Counted from the first letter of the stretch, positions 1 to 7,014 are shown. The stretch is DNA of 9,811 nucleotides from an uncultured Leucothrix sp. (GCA_937923375.1 CALAJG010000327.1:1-9811), one strand, 5' to 3'. The notes: generated from the sequence alone by a model not told the origin. Translations and numbers: made by a program.

Positions 1-858
1 GTTGACGAAAAGCACAAGCAGCTATCAACTGAAGCTTATGCAGAGGGCATGGATGCAGCGTTTGAGAAAAAGTCCCGTAAACACTACCTTAAAACGTTTA
101 AGGAGTTTCAGGATGGAGTATTTCAAAGTCTCAAAATCGAACCAGCAACAGTAGAGAAGCTAAATGATTTAGGGATTTTTCTGCATACTCGTGCAGTCTT
201 CTCCCGAGCCACCTCCGGTTTGGTTTTTGCTGGATATGGCGAGTCAGAAATTTACCCTTCAGTGGCAAATATCGAGCTGGAAGGAATCCTCCAAGGACGC
301 TTGAAATATAGATTGCGTACAGACAAATCACGCAAAATAACCAGCAGTCGCGATGCCTTTATCTATCCGTTCGCTCAGGAAGATATGGTAAACCTATTTA
401 TGAATGGTGTTAATGGTCAGGTACTCAGGCATATGCAGACTGCTTTGACAGCCTTCATTGAACGAGTCCCCAGTTTGATTAAAGATGAAGACCTTAAATC
501 GGAAGGCCGGTCTGCTGCTGAAATCAAAGATGAATTGTTATTAAGCCTTAGGGCGGCATTAGGGTCTTATTATCAAGGCTTTGGTCAGCACATCAGGACC
601 GCACATATCACACCGGTAATGAATATGGTGAGAGTGCTACCAAAAGATGAGTTGGCTGCCATGGCGGAGGCGTTAGTTAATCTCACCGCTTTTAAACGAA
701 AGGTTACTAATACGCTGGAAACGGTAGGGGGGCCGGTCGATGTCGCAGTAATTTCAAAAGGTGATGGCTTAGTTTGGGTCAAACGGAAACACTACTTCCC
801 GCCTGAGCTTAACGCGAGTTTTTACAAAAACTATTTCAGAGGTATAGAAAATGACTGA
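1..858 (+). CDS. Unrecognised conserved-looking protein, C-terminal part (5' end outside window)
   Basis: The frame is open from base 1 and codes plausibly before the first internal ATG at 49, which has no well-spaced ribosome binding site, so the true start lies upstream. 285 residues are visible. No signal peptide or membrane segment is seen, so the product is probably cytoplasmic. A central helical, charged stretch is followed by a distinctive C-terminal block containing GGPVDVAVISKGDGLVWVKR and then KHYF, about 35 residues from the end. From memory, this block and the segment SGLVFAGYGESEIYPSV near residue 80 resemble bacterial hypothetical proteins with an N-terminal proteasome-like (Ntn-hydrolase) fold. 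That is a low-confidence inference, because any catalytic N terminus would be outside the window. The stop codon overlaps the start of the next gene by 8 bp, so the gene heads or belongs to an operon with the small acidic protein, nfeD-like and qmcA genes. Coding status is confident; function is not established. Confidence 0.85.
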   Translation, partial: VDEKHKQLSTEAYAEGMDAAFEKKSRKHYLKTFKEFQDGVFQSLKIEPATVEKLNDLGIFLHTRAVFSRATSGLVFAGYGESEIYPSVANIELEGILQGRLKYRLRTDKSRKITSSRDAFIYPFAQEDMVNLFMNGVNGQVLRHMQTALTAFIERVPSLIKDEDLKSEGRSAAEIKDELLLSLRAALGSYYQGFGQHIRTAHITPVMNMVRVLPKDELAAMAEALVNLTAFKRKVTNTLETVGGPVDVAVISKGDGLVWVKRKHYFPPELNASFYKNYFRGIEND

Positions 859-1036
859 TATCCCTGCAAACAAACTATTTCACACGTTGGATCAGCTCAA
901 GGCCGAGTTATTTCCTACCGACCCAGTGCCGCCCGAGGAGGCAGAGGTAAAAGAAGGTGACGTAGATGAGGCGGAAATTTTGGCTAATAAGCTCATTGAA
1001 GATTTATTGAAGCCACCGACTGGAGAAAGCGAATGA
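851..1036 (+). CDS. Small acidic protein of unknown function (61 aa)
   Basis: ATG at 851 sits inside the end of the preceding gene (8 bp overlap) and is preceded by AGAGG at 838-842 with 8 nt spacing. The TGA stop overlaps the ATG of the nfeD-like gene (ATGA, 1033-1036). These junctions are the main argument that this is a real gene. The product is strongly acidic: 16 Asp/Glu against 5 Lys and no Arg, so net charge is about -11. It has no cysteine, signal peptide or membrane segment. Two helix-like segments (about residues 5-21 and 39-54) each contain the tetrapeptide ANKL (6-9 and 45-48) and flank a Pro/Glu-rich linker. I do not recognise a family. The tight packing suggests a partner or regulator of the upstream protein, translated by coupling, but this is inferred only from position. 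Confidence 0.75.
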   Translation: MTDIPANKLFHTLDQLKAELFPTDPVPPEEAEVKEGDVDEAEILANKLIEDLLKPPTGESE

Positions 1037-1488
1037 CGGAATTCGTTGTGCTTTATTGGCATTGGATTGTGCTAGGTGTGGGCCTCATGGCGCTGGAAAT
1101 ATTGTTACCCTCATTTGTTGCGCTGTGGTTTGGTGCGGCGGCAGTTATTGTTGGCGTGCTGTTGTTGCTTATCCCTTCGCTTTCTGTGGCGCTCCAAGTA
1201 GTACTATGGGTGATTTTTTCGATCATTTTTACTTGGCTGTGGTTTCGGTTTATGCAGCCGTTGGCTGTCGATAAAACCAAAGCAGGTCTCTCCCGTGAGG
1301 CGATTGTTGGTGAAATCGGTCAAGTGTTATCGGCACCAACCACAGAACGTAGAGGTGTCTTGCGCTTTGCGGTGCCTATATTAGGCGCGGATGAGTGGCC
1401 GTTTATTTGTAGCGATGAGGTGAGGTCGGGTGATCGTGTGCGTGTCACAGACATTTCGGGTAATGACCTGATCGTGAATAAGATGTAA
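1033..1488 (+). CDS. NfeD-like membrane protein (YbbJ type)
   Basis: This 151-residue protein has three hydrophobic segments at about 7-27, 29-48 and 52-73, followed by a soluble C-terminal domain (about 85-150). The soluble part has the NfeD-C/OB-fold pattern: LSREAIVGEIGQ, a central RRGVLRF strand, then SGDRVRVTDISGNDLIV. Length and layout match E. coli YbbJ. Short NfeD proteins of this class are encoded next to SPFH/stomatin proteins and are thought to act with them at the inner membrane, which is exactly the arrangement here. There is no N-terminal ClpP-like serine protease domain, unlike the long NfeD proteins. The start is ATG at 1033 with TGGAG at 1021-1025 (7 nt spacing). The start overlaps the previous stop by 4 bp, and the stop (1486-1488) is part of the ribosome binding site of qmcA. 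Identification by family pattern is strong; the biochemical role of the class is poorly defined. Confidence 0.93.
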   Translation: MTEFVVLYWHWIVLGVGLMALEILLPSFVALWFGAAAVIVGVLLLLIPSLSVALQVVLWVIFSIIFTWLWFRFMQPLAVDKTKAGLSREAIVGEIGQVLSAPTTERRGVLRFAVPILGADEWPFICSDEVRSGDRVRVTDISGNDLIVNKM

Positions 1489-1492
1489 GGAG
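1486..1492 (+). promoter_or_regulatory. Ribosome binding site for qmcA, overlapping nfeD-like stop
   Basis: TAAGGAG contains the TAA stop of the nfeD-like gene and a strong Shine-Dalgarno core. It lies 3 nt from ATG 1496 and 6 nt from ATG 1499, so the second ATG has the better spacing. The overlap of stop and ribosome binding site suggests coupled translation. Confidence 0.8.
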
Positions 1493-1495
1493 TTT

Positions 1496-2353
1496 ATGAT
1501 GATTGATGCGGGTTTAATTTTAGCGTTAGCGCTGTTTTTTATCGTCTTTCTAACGATATCAAAAGGTGTTCGATTAGTCCCTCAAGGGTTTAAATGGGTA
1601 GTGCAGCGGCTTGGGAAGTATCATTCAACACTACAGCCTGGCCTGAATATACTGATTCCATTTATTGATTCAGTGGCGTACAAAGTAACCACCAAAGATA
1701 TCGTGCTAGATATTCCCTCACAGGAAGTGATTACCCGGGATAATGCGGTCATCGTGGCAAATGCGGTGGCGTATATTAATATCGTATCACCTGAGAAAGC
1801 GGTTTATGGAGTTGAAAATTATGAGGTGGCGATTCAAACGTTGGTTCAGACATCTCTGAGGTCTATTATTGGTGAAATGGATCTGGACGCGGCACTTTCA
1901 TCCCGTGATTTGATAAAATCAAAACTTAAAGGAATGATTTCAGACGATATCGCCGACTGGGGAATCGTGCTTAAAACGGTTGAAATACAGGATATTAATC
2001 CTTCTGGAACCATGCAGCATGCAATGGAAGAGCAGGCTGCAGCAGAGCGCGCCAGACGTGCTACGGTTACTCGTGCAGACGGTGAGAAAGAAGCGCAGAT
2101 CTTAGAGGCTGATGGTCGTTTAGAGGCCTCACGGCGTGATGCTCAGGCTCAGGTGATCTTAGCTGAAGCCAGCAAACGCTCAATTGAGATGGTAACTTCG
2201 GCGATCGGTGAGAATGAGATTCCCGTTGTTTATTTGCTGGGTGAAAAATATATTGGTTCATTAGAAAAGCTAGCTGAGTCTGATACCAGTAAGACGGTTG
2301 TTTTCCCAGCTGATATTCCCGCAGCCGTTAAGGGCATGATGGGTAAGCAATAG
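1496..2353 (+). CDS. qmcA: SPFH/stomatin/prohibitin-family membrane protein QmcA
   Basis: The 285-residue product has one N-terminal membrane segment (about 5-24) and then an SPFH domain (about 26-185). Family signatures include VPQGFKWVVQRLGKYHSTLQPGL, split here around residues 28-50, then IPFIDSVAYKV and TRDNAVIVANAVAYINI, and the region around LRSIIGEMDLDAALSSRD. An Ala/Glu/Arg-rich coiled coil follows (about 176-235), then the C-terminal VVYLLGEKYIGSLEKLA block typical of QmcA. E. coli QmcA is of similar size (about 305 aa). SPFH proteins oligomerise on membranes, organise microdomains and can modulate membrane proteases such as FtsH; the adjacent NfeD-like protein is the usual partner. 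Two consecutive ATG codons (1496, 1499) are possible starts, and the second has better ribosome binding site spacing, giving 284 residues. The gene ends only 2 bp from the convergent darP stop, and no intrinsic terminator is seen between them. Confidence 0.95.
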   Translation: MMIDAGLILALALFFIVFLTISKGVRLVPQGFKWVVQRLGKYHSTLQPGLNILIPFIDSVAYKVTTKDIVLDIPSQEVITRDNAVIVANAVAYINIVSPEKAVYGVENYEVAIQTLVQTSLRSIIGEMDLDAALSSRDLIKSKLKGMISDDIADWGIVLKTVEIQDINPSGTMQHAMEEQAAAERARRATVTRADGEKEAQILEADGRLEASRRDAQAQVILAEASKRSIEMVTSAIGENEIPVVYLLGEKYIGSLEKLAESDTSKTVVFPADIPAAVKGMMGKQ

Positions 2354-2355
2354 CC

Positions 2356-2889
2356 TTAGCTCTGAGTATCATTTTCTTGCTGTTCGTCTAGATCATTAAG
2401 GTATTTGAAAATAAGCCTTGATGATTTTGGCGGCTTATTTCCCTTAGCTTCTTTGTTGGCATTACGGATTAATTGACGTAGATACTGAGCATCGCAACCT
2501 TCTAATCGGCTGACCAATTCGGTTAACAGTGCGCTATCGCCACCAATTAACTTGTCTCGCCACTCCTCAACTCGATGCAGTCGCTCTACCGCTTGTTTCT
2601 GTGGGGCGTTCTGCCGATGCATCGTCAACTCGATGGCGTCGATGTCCTCCTCATGCAAGCGACCGGCTATATACCGAATCTGTCGTTGCAAAGCGGCACG
2701 TTCAATACGTCGGGCCAACGTAAAAGCATCCTGCATGGTTTCGGAAAGCGGCAGCGCATCAAAGTGGACAGCCGGTAGCGCAATAATTCGTTTTGCTAGC
2801 GCCTGAAGGGCATGCAACTCGCGCTTGATCAGCGTCTTATTAGGGCGCTCTGCATAGATGAACTCTTGTGTTTCTTCGTCCCAAGGCAT
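2356..2889 (-). CDS. darP: Ribosome biogenesis factor DarP (YjgA/DUF615)
   Basis: The 177-residue all-helical, charged protein matches E. coli YjgA in length and in order of motifs. There is a short acidic N terminus, then KTLIKRELHALQALAKRI, a LARRIERAALQRQIRYIAG segment, and the diagnostic C-terminal LIRNANKEAKGNKPPKSSR followed by LIFKYLNDL. DarP associates with late 50S ribosomal precursors in the cytoplasm and promotes large-subunit assembly. The start ATG at 2887-2889 has only a weak purine-rich leader (GAAGAAAAAA), but no better upstream start is seen and the N-terminal length fits the family. The gene stands alone on the minus strand, about 210 bp from the secreted-protein gene behind a terminator, so it needs its own promoter in 2890-3016. 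I could not assign one with confidence. It converges on qmcA. Confidence 0.97.
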   Translation of the reverse strand: MPWDEETQEFIYAERPNKTLIKRELHALQALAKRIIALPAVHFDALPLSETMQDAFTLARRIERAALQRQIRYIAGRLHEEDIDAIELTMHRQNAPQKQAVERLHRVEEWRDKLIGGDSALLTELVSRLEGCDAQYLRQLIRNANKEAKGNKPPKSSRLIFKYLNDLDEQQENDTQS

Positions 2890-3016
2890 CGTTTTTTCTT
2901 CGTAATGTTAGTGTGTTCGAGAGTTTAACACTTTTGGTATTTGATGGCACAACCGTGATATATGCCAAACTCGGAGCCAATTATTTAGCGTGTTGCAAAC
3001 ATAAAGAAACCTACAT

Positions 3017-3046
3017 AAAAAAGGGCAAGCCTCAACTCACCCTTTT
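3017..3046 (-). terminator. Intrinsic terminator of the secreted-protein gene
   Basis: Read on the minus strand, GGGTGAG (3042-3036) pairs with CTTGCCC (3029-3023), with two G-U pairs, across a 6 nt loop. The stem is extended by A/T pairs and followed by six T residues (3022-3017). It begins 57 nt beyond the stop codon at 3100. On the plus strand the same stem loses pairing after three G-C pairs, so it acts mainly on the minus strand and insulates darP from upstream transcription. Confidence 0.8.
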
Positions 3047-3066
3047 ATCGACTACTCTTGCCTTCA

Positions 3067-3094
3067 TATGACAAGTTTACGCGTATGACAAGTT
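3067..3094. repeat. 11 bp direct repeat TATGACAAGTT, two copies
   Basis: TATGACAAGTT occurs at 3067-3077 and again at 3084-3094, a 17 bp period, between the stop codon of the secreted-protein gene and its terminator. The function is unknown; this is either a small duplication or a protein-binding site in the 3' untranslated region. Confidence 0.6.
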
Positions 3095-3099
3095 AGAAA

Positions 3100-4776
3100 T
3101 TAACGTCCACGCAAGTAGTTGGTTAGTGCGCGGTACTTAGCTGAGTTCGGATTCTCAGGGCGCTCTAGCATCGCAAAGTAATTACGATTGTCGATATTTG
3201 AAATACCGTTGAAGTGCATCATGATTCCTGCGCCACTTCGACCCCATGCATTTAAATACTGCTGATAAGATCGAATCATGCGAGGGTCGCGGTTAGCTTT
3301 CGAGAACAATTCAAAAATCTTCTCGTCGTAAATGACGTGAGGACGATCAACACGTAGCAAATGCTGCCCACCTTCGTACGCTACTAGCTTGACACCGTAC
3401 TTCTTAGCGAGTGCTACGTTAGGGGTGATTCTGTTCTTCATGGCACGTGGAATAGCGCCGCCCGGTATTTTATCATCAATAAAGTTGCCCCGATTGATCT
3501 CGGAGAACAGGTTATTCATGCCCTGTGCGCCTGACTTTGCCCAGTTACGAAGCTGTGCGCGGTTTTCTATACGGGCGATATAATCACCGAAATAGGGCGC
3601 AACACCATAAGCATCAATCTTTTTATGACAGCCACCACCTGCAAGCGGGCAGCTTAGTGCTTCTTCACCCATTTTTGGCGCGCCTGCATAAGCAGACAGT
3701 ACACAAACAACGCGGCGTTTCTGATTACCAAATACTCGCTTCCAGATGTCGCAGATTTGACCAGTGCGGAGCGCATTGTAATTCAGGGCAAGTTTCAGAT
3801 TGCGGGCACCCTGATTTAATTTAGGGTAAGCACGTGGCCAGCGCTTTAGCCCTTCACGGGTGGCGTGATGGGTCGCAGGATACATGTAGTTCCAAATTTC
3901 ATTAGAGTTCTCAACATAAACCTTAAGACCTGGCTTAAGCTTTTGTTTCACTGTCTGGGCAAAGCGATACATCAATGTATCATCACCAAGGTGAGGCATA
4001 GAGAACCATGGATCAGAATTAACCAAATTAGACAGTTCAACCATTGTCTCTATCGGCATACCTGCGTTACCGTTATAGAACGCATGGTTTGGCGTGGTAC
4101 GCTGTTCCCAGCGTGTGAACGTAGTATCTTTAGTGTTTTGCCAAGGCATAAACCGGATAGAGTTAAACGGTCTAATGGTATTTACGTAATCCGGGTTAAA
4201 CTTTTGTCGGCTAGCAACATTAACAAATCGCTTAGGAATTACCCTGATGTTTTTAATGTAGTTCCTAGGATTAATGCGTGTGATGTGTAGACGAAGCTTG
4301 CGCTTTACAGAGTTAAGTCTGAATTCAATACGACCAGGCTGTTCGTTTGTAACGACTATGTCGCCGAGTGCCTTAATGTCAGCATCGCCGTTGTAAGTTA
4401 CAACGTAATCACCAAGGGTAAAGAACTCGCCCAAATCCCAGATTGCGCTGATTGTAGTGTAAATGGGTGCTTCACCCGAAGTAGGTAGGCGCATTGGCCA
4501 GCCAAAACGATCGACTTTTACTTTATGAGATTCATCCGTGTTGAAAGACGTCTTTTTTGTACAACCCGGGTCTATTGCTTTGTCGTTTTGCCAATCGTAA
4601 TTACAAGAGGTGATCCATCCACGAGAAACTTTGAATTTATCAATAAATGGATTGGATACTGCAATTTGTGCTAAACCGCTGGTATTAAAACCGAGTCGAT
4701 TCCCTGGGTTAGCGTGCGCCACACCGGCGAGTGCAATTAAAGCGGCACTGAGGCCTAAATTGCGCAAACGTTTCAT
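3100..4776 (-). CDS. Secreted putative clan GH-A-like glycoside hydrolase (558 aa)
   Basis: The start is placed at the ATG at 4776 rather than the in-frame ATG at 4794, because AAGGAG lies 6 nt before 4776. The protein then opens with a canonical Sec signal peptide (MKRLRNLG, a hydrophobic stretch, AHA cleavage after residue 22). After it comes a beta-rich region (about 25-190), then a probable alpha/beta barrel. The barrel has IRFMPW near 208, SNEIWN at 291-296, DAYGVAPYFGDY near 388-399 and VAYEGGQH near 465-472. In clan GH-A barrels an Asn-Glu pair at the end of strand 4 is the acid/base and a Glu at the end of strand 7 is the nucleophile. Here N292-E293 and E468 are the candidates. Mature cysteines at 58, 72, 342, 358, 376 and 383 suit an exported, disulfide-bonded protein. 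Similar proteins are sometimes annotated as cellulose-binding, but I see no standard carbohydrate-binding module. The activity assignment is inference. The gene is monocistronic or read through from parE, with its own terminator. Confidence 0.85.
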   Translation of the reverse strand: MKRLRNLGLSAALIALAGVAHANPGNRLGFNTSGLAQIAVSNPFIDKFKVSRGWITSCNYDWQNDKAIDPGCTKKTSFNTDESHKVKVDRFGWPMRLPTSGEAPIYTTISAIWDLGEFFTLGDYVVTYNGDADIKALGDIVVTNEQPGRIEFRLNSVKRKLRLHITRINPRNYIKNIRVIPKRFVNVASRQKFNPDYVNTIRPFNSIRFMPWQNTKDTTFTRWEQRTTPNHAFYNGNAGMPIETMVELSNLVNSDPWFSMPHLGDDTLMYRFAQTVKQKLKPGLKVYVENSNEIWNYMYPATHHATREGLKRWPRAYPKLNQGARNLKLALNYNALRTGQICDIWKRVFGNQKRRVVCVLSAYAGAPKMGEEALSCPLAGGGCHKKIDAYGVAPYFGDYIARIENRAQLRNWAKSGAQGMNNLFSEINRGNFIDDKIPGGAIPRAMKNRITPNVALAKKYGVKLVAYEGGQHLLRVDRPHVIYDEKIFELFSKANRDPRMIRSYQQYLNAWGRSGAGIMMHFNGISNIDNRNYFAMLERPENPNSAKYRALTNYLRGR

Positions 4777-5051
4777 CAAAAGCTCCTTGTTCATCAGTCG
4801 CTGATTTCCTTGTTTTTGTATACAGGTCTTGACCGGTTTCGTGTGGGGACACGGGCGATAAGACTTGACTTGCGTTAATCGGAAGTTTTTAGTTTAAGTA
4901 GGCTGCTTTCAGATACCTGTTGGGGGAACAAAATAAGTGATAGAAACCGCATTTAAGTTCATGACATGTTGGTCATCTTTGTTTGGATTAAGTTCGCACA
5001 TGCCGAAATTAAGGCCAACCGCCACAGAGTATGACATATTTCGCTTAATCA
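4777..5051. other. Intergenic region between parE and the secreted-protein gene
   Basis: This 275 bp stretch should contain the leader and promoter of the secreted-protein gene (minus strand) and the end of the parE transcript. Visible dyads are ATGAC/GTCAT at 4961-4976 with a 6 nt loop, GGTC-TT-GACC at 4825-4834, and a 5 bp hairpin CGTGT-GGGG-ACACG at 4840-4853 in the probable leader. None has a T-tract, so no intrinsic terminator for parE is seen. No convincing -35/-10 pair was found. The minus-strand TATACA just upstream of the ribosome binding site lacks a good -35. Confidence 0.5.
4783..4788 (-). promoter_or_regulatory. Ribosome binding site that fixes the start of the secreted-protein gene
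   Basis: AAGGAG on the minus strand is 6 nt upstream of ATG 4776-4774 and lies downstream of the alternative ATG at 4794, so it supports only the shorter protein. Starting at 4776 also puts the basic residues of the signal peptide at the very N terminus. Confidence 0.85.
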
Positions 5052-6938
5052 TCAAATAACTGCTAAATCGCCCTTGGTTTCTAACCAAGCTTTTCTATCG
5101 CCGGCACGTTTCTTTGCAAGCAGCATGTCCATTCTGGCATCGGCGTCTTCAGGGTCGTCTAAGGTTAGTTGTATTAATCGGCGAGTATCTGGAGACATAC
5201 TGGTTTCACGTAGTTGCCCCGGATTCATTTCACCTAAGCCTTTGAAACGCGTGACGGAGACTTTGCCTTTAATTTTTTGCGACTCAATTCGATCCATAAT
5301 GGCCTGTCGCTCTTCTTCATCGAGTGCGTATTCCACTTGCTTACCAATATCCACACGATACAGCGGTGGCATGGCGATATAGACATGTCCGGCTGCGACC
5401 ATGGGTCGGAAATGTTTTACAAATAAGGCGCAGATTAGTGTGGCTATGTGAGCACCGTCTGAGTCGGCATCGGCTAAAATACAGATTTTTCCGTAGCGAA
5501 GTTTAGAAATATCAGGTGAACCCGGCTCAACCCCAACGGCTACTGAGATATCATGAATTTCATTGGATTGCAGCACTTGATCTGATTCGACTTCCCAAGT
5601 ATTAAGGATTTTACCGCGCAGGGGCATAATCGCTTGGTATTCTCTATCTCTGGCTTGCTTAGCCGAGCCACCTGCTGAATCTCCTTCTACCAGAAAGATC
5701 TCGGTCATATTGAGATCCTGAGAGGAACAATCAGCAAGCTTTCCGGGAAGGGCCGGGCCTGTCGCAACTTTTTTACGAATTACTTTCTTGCTAGCTTTTT
5801 GGCGTTTCTGAGCGTTATAAATCACGTGCTCAGCAATCTCATCGCCGATATCGGGGTGTTGATTCAGATATAGGCTAAACGCATCTTTGATCGCGCCTGA
5901 AACAAAGCCGGCAGCATTTCTTGAAGACAAGCGCTCTTTGGTTTGCCCGGCAAACTGAGGCTCACTCATTTTATACGAAACGATAAAGCTAATTCTGTCC
6001 CAGACATCTTCGGGAGCAATTTTTATGCCTCGGGGTAGTAAGTTCCTGAACTCACTGAAATCTCTTAATGCATCGGTTAATCCGGTGCGCAAGCCGTTGA
6101 CATGAGTACCATCCTGAGTCGTCGGAATTAGGTTGACGTAGCTTTCCTGAACCAAATCACCACCTTCGGGTAGCCAGCTTAATGCCCATTCCACGGCTTC
6201 TTTTTCGGTATTCAAAACCCCGGAAAAGGGTTCCTCTGGCAGTGATATAAACTCTTTAATCGAGTCTACTAAATAATCTTTGAGTCCATCTTCGTAGTAC
6301 CACTCGGTGGTATCATTTTTGGCTTCTTCAACGAAAGTGACATGCAGGCCCGGGCATAAGACGGCTTTGGCGCGCAGATTGTGTTTGAGTCGTGTGACTG
6401 AGAATTTTGCAGTATCAAAGTATTGGGCATTGGGCCAAAAGTGTAGGGTAGTTCCAGTGTTCTTTTTACCAACCGTACCGATTACTTCCAGATCAGATGC
6501 TTTATGGCCATTTTCAAAGGTCATTTGGTACTCTTTACCATCCCGCTTAATGCGTACATCTAGAATAAGCGACAAGGCGTTAACCACTGAGACCCCAACA
6601 CCGTGTAAGCCGCCCGAGAATTGGTAGGTTTTATCGGAAAATTTCCCACCAGCGTGCAAAGTACAGAGGATGACTTCGATACCGGGCAAATTCTTTTCAG
6701 GGTGTAAATCAACCGGCATACCACGGCCATTATCCGCTACCGATAGAGAACCATCAGCATGCAGCACAACATGAATTTTAGTGGCAAAGCCTGAGACAGC
6801 TTCGTCAACACTATTATCAATAACTTCCTGAGCAAGGTGATTAGGGCGGGTTGTATCGGTATACATGCCGGGACGCTTGCGTACCGGGTCTAAGCCACTT
6901 AATACCTCAATCGCCGACGCATTATATTCGCTTGCCAT
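5052..6938 (-). CDS. parE: DNA topoisomerase IV subunit B (ParE)
   Basis: ParE is the ATPase/TOPRIM subunit of topoisomerase IV, which decatenates daughter chromosomes with ParC in the cytoplasm. Using numbering from the GTG at 6944, the GHKL ATPase domain has the Asn of DNSVDEA (N44), DNGRGMP (71-77) and GGLHGVG (111-117). The transducer domain carries the QTK loop (334-336, in FAGQTKERLSS). The TOPRIM domain has EGDSAGG (420-426) and the metal-binding DADSDG (492-497). A C-terminal FKGLGEMNPGQLRE segment and LLAKKR follow. The sequence is collinear with E. coli ParE and its length (628-630 aa) is the same. It is ParE rather than GyrB because it lacks the GyrB C-terminal insertion and has the MYTDTTRPNHLAQE signature. 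I prefer the ATG at 6938, because TTGAG lies 5 nt before it; the GTG at 6944 is within that sequence. parC is not in this window. All key residues are present. Confidence 0.98.
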   Translation of the reverse strand: MASEYNASAIEVLSGLDPVRKRPGMYTDTTRPNHLAQEVIDNSVDEAVSGFATKIHVVLHADGSLSVADNGRGMPVDLHPEKNLPGIEVILCTLHAGGKFSDKTYQFSGGLHGVGVSVVNALSLILDVRIKRDGKEYQMTFENGHKASDLEVIGTVGKKNTGTTLHFWPNAQYFDTAKFSVTRLKHNLRAKAVLCPGLHVTFVEEAKNDTTEWYYEDGLKDYLVDSIKEFISLPEEPFSGVLNTEKEAVEWALSWLPEGGDLVQESYVNLIPTTQDGTHVNGLRTGLTDALRDFSEFRNLLPRGIKIAPEDVWDRISFIVSYKMSEPQFAGQTKERLSSRNAAGFVSGAIKDAFSLYLNQHPDIGDEIAEHVIYNAQKRQKASKKVIRKKVATGPALPGKLADCSSQDLNMTEIFLVEGDSAGGSAKQARDREYQAIMPLRGKILNTWEVESDQVLQSNEIHDISVAVGVEPGSPDISKLRYGKICILADADSDGAHIATLICALFVKHFRPMVAAGHVYIAMPPLYRVDIGKQVEYALDEEERQAIMDRIESQKIKGKVSVTRFKGLGEMNPGQLRETSMSPDTRRLIQLTLDDPEDADARMDMLLAKKRAGDRKAWLETKGDLAVI

Positions 6939-6966
6939 AGACACTCAAAACTTTGATAAATCGCAG

Positions 6967-6995
6967 AAAATAGCGTTTCTTTGAGCTGAGGTAAA
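6967..6995 (-). promoter_or_regulatory. Candidate sigma70 promoter for parE
   Basis: On the minus strand, TTTACC (6995-6990) and TATTTT (6972-6967) are separated by exactly 17 nt. Each matches four of six consensus bases. Initiation near 6960 would give a leader of about 20 nt before the ATG at 6938. The site lies between the terminator of the repeat-protein gene and parE, where a promoter is required. It is a prediction from pattern only. Confidence 0.5.
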
Positions 6996-7014
6996 GACTT
7001 AAATTTTTCAGGAC

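Larger units (their letters stand above)
2890..3099. other. Intergenic region upstream of darP and downstream of the secreted-protein gene
   Basis: This 210 bp stretch must hold the darP promoter (read leftward), but no convincing -35/-10 pair was found. It contains two imperfect dyads. One is TGGCA at 2945-2949 with TGCCA at 2963-2967 (13 nt apart); the other is GTGTT at 2913-2917 with AACAC at 2927-2931 (9 nt apart). Either could be a regulator site or chance. The terminator of the secreted-protein gene is at 3017-3046, and an 11 bp direct repeat lies at 3067-3094. Confidence 0.5.

Noticed and set aside
1053..1280. Alternative frames on both strands inside the nfeD-like gene
   Set aside because: The nfeD-like frame has clear membrane segments and an OB-fold pattern; the others are shadows.
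2945..2960. TGGCAC as the -24 element of a sigma54 promoter
   Set aside because: The expected TTGC-type -12 element is not present at the required spacing, and the orientation is away from darP.
2868..3071. Plus-strand open frame of 67 codons upstream of darP
   Set aside because: It overlaps the darP start and the intergenic terminator, has no convincing ribosome binding site, and its translation looks like read-out of non-coding sequence.
3865..4290. Plus-strand open frame of 141 codons inside the secreted-protein gene
   Set aside because: It lies fully antisense to a gene with a clear signal peptide and domain motifs; its translation is rich in Arg, His and Cys without recognisable features.
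4840..4853. CGTGT-GGGG-ACACG hairpin as a terminator
   Set aside because: The 5 bp stem has no T-tract on either strand; at most it is a leader hairpin or chance.
6942..6944. GTG as the parE start
   Set aside because: It is possible but less likely: the Shine-Dalgarno-like TTGAG overlaps this GTG and is correctly spaced for the ATG at 6938.
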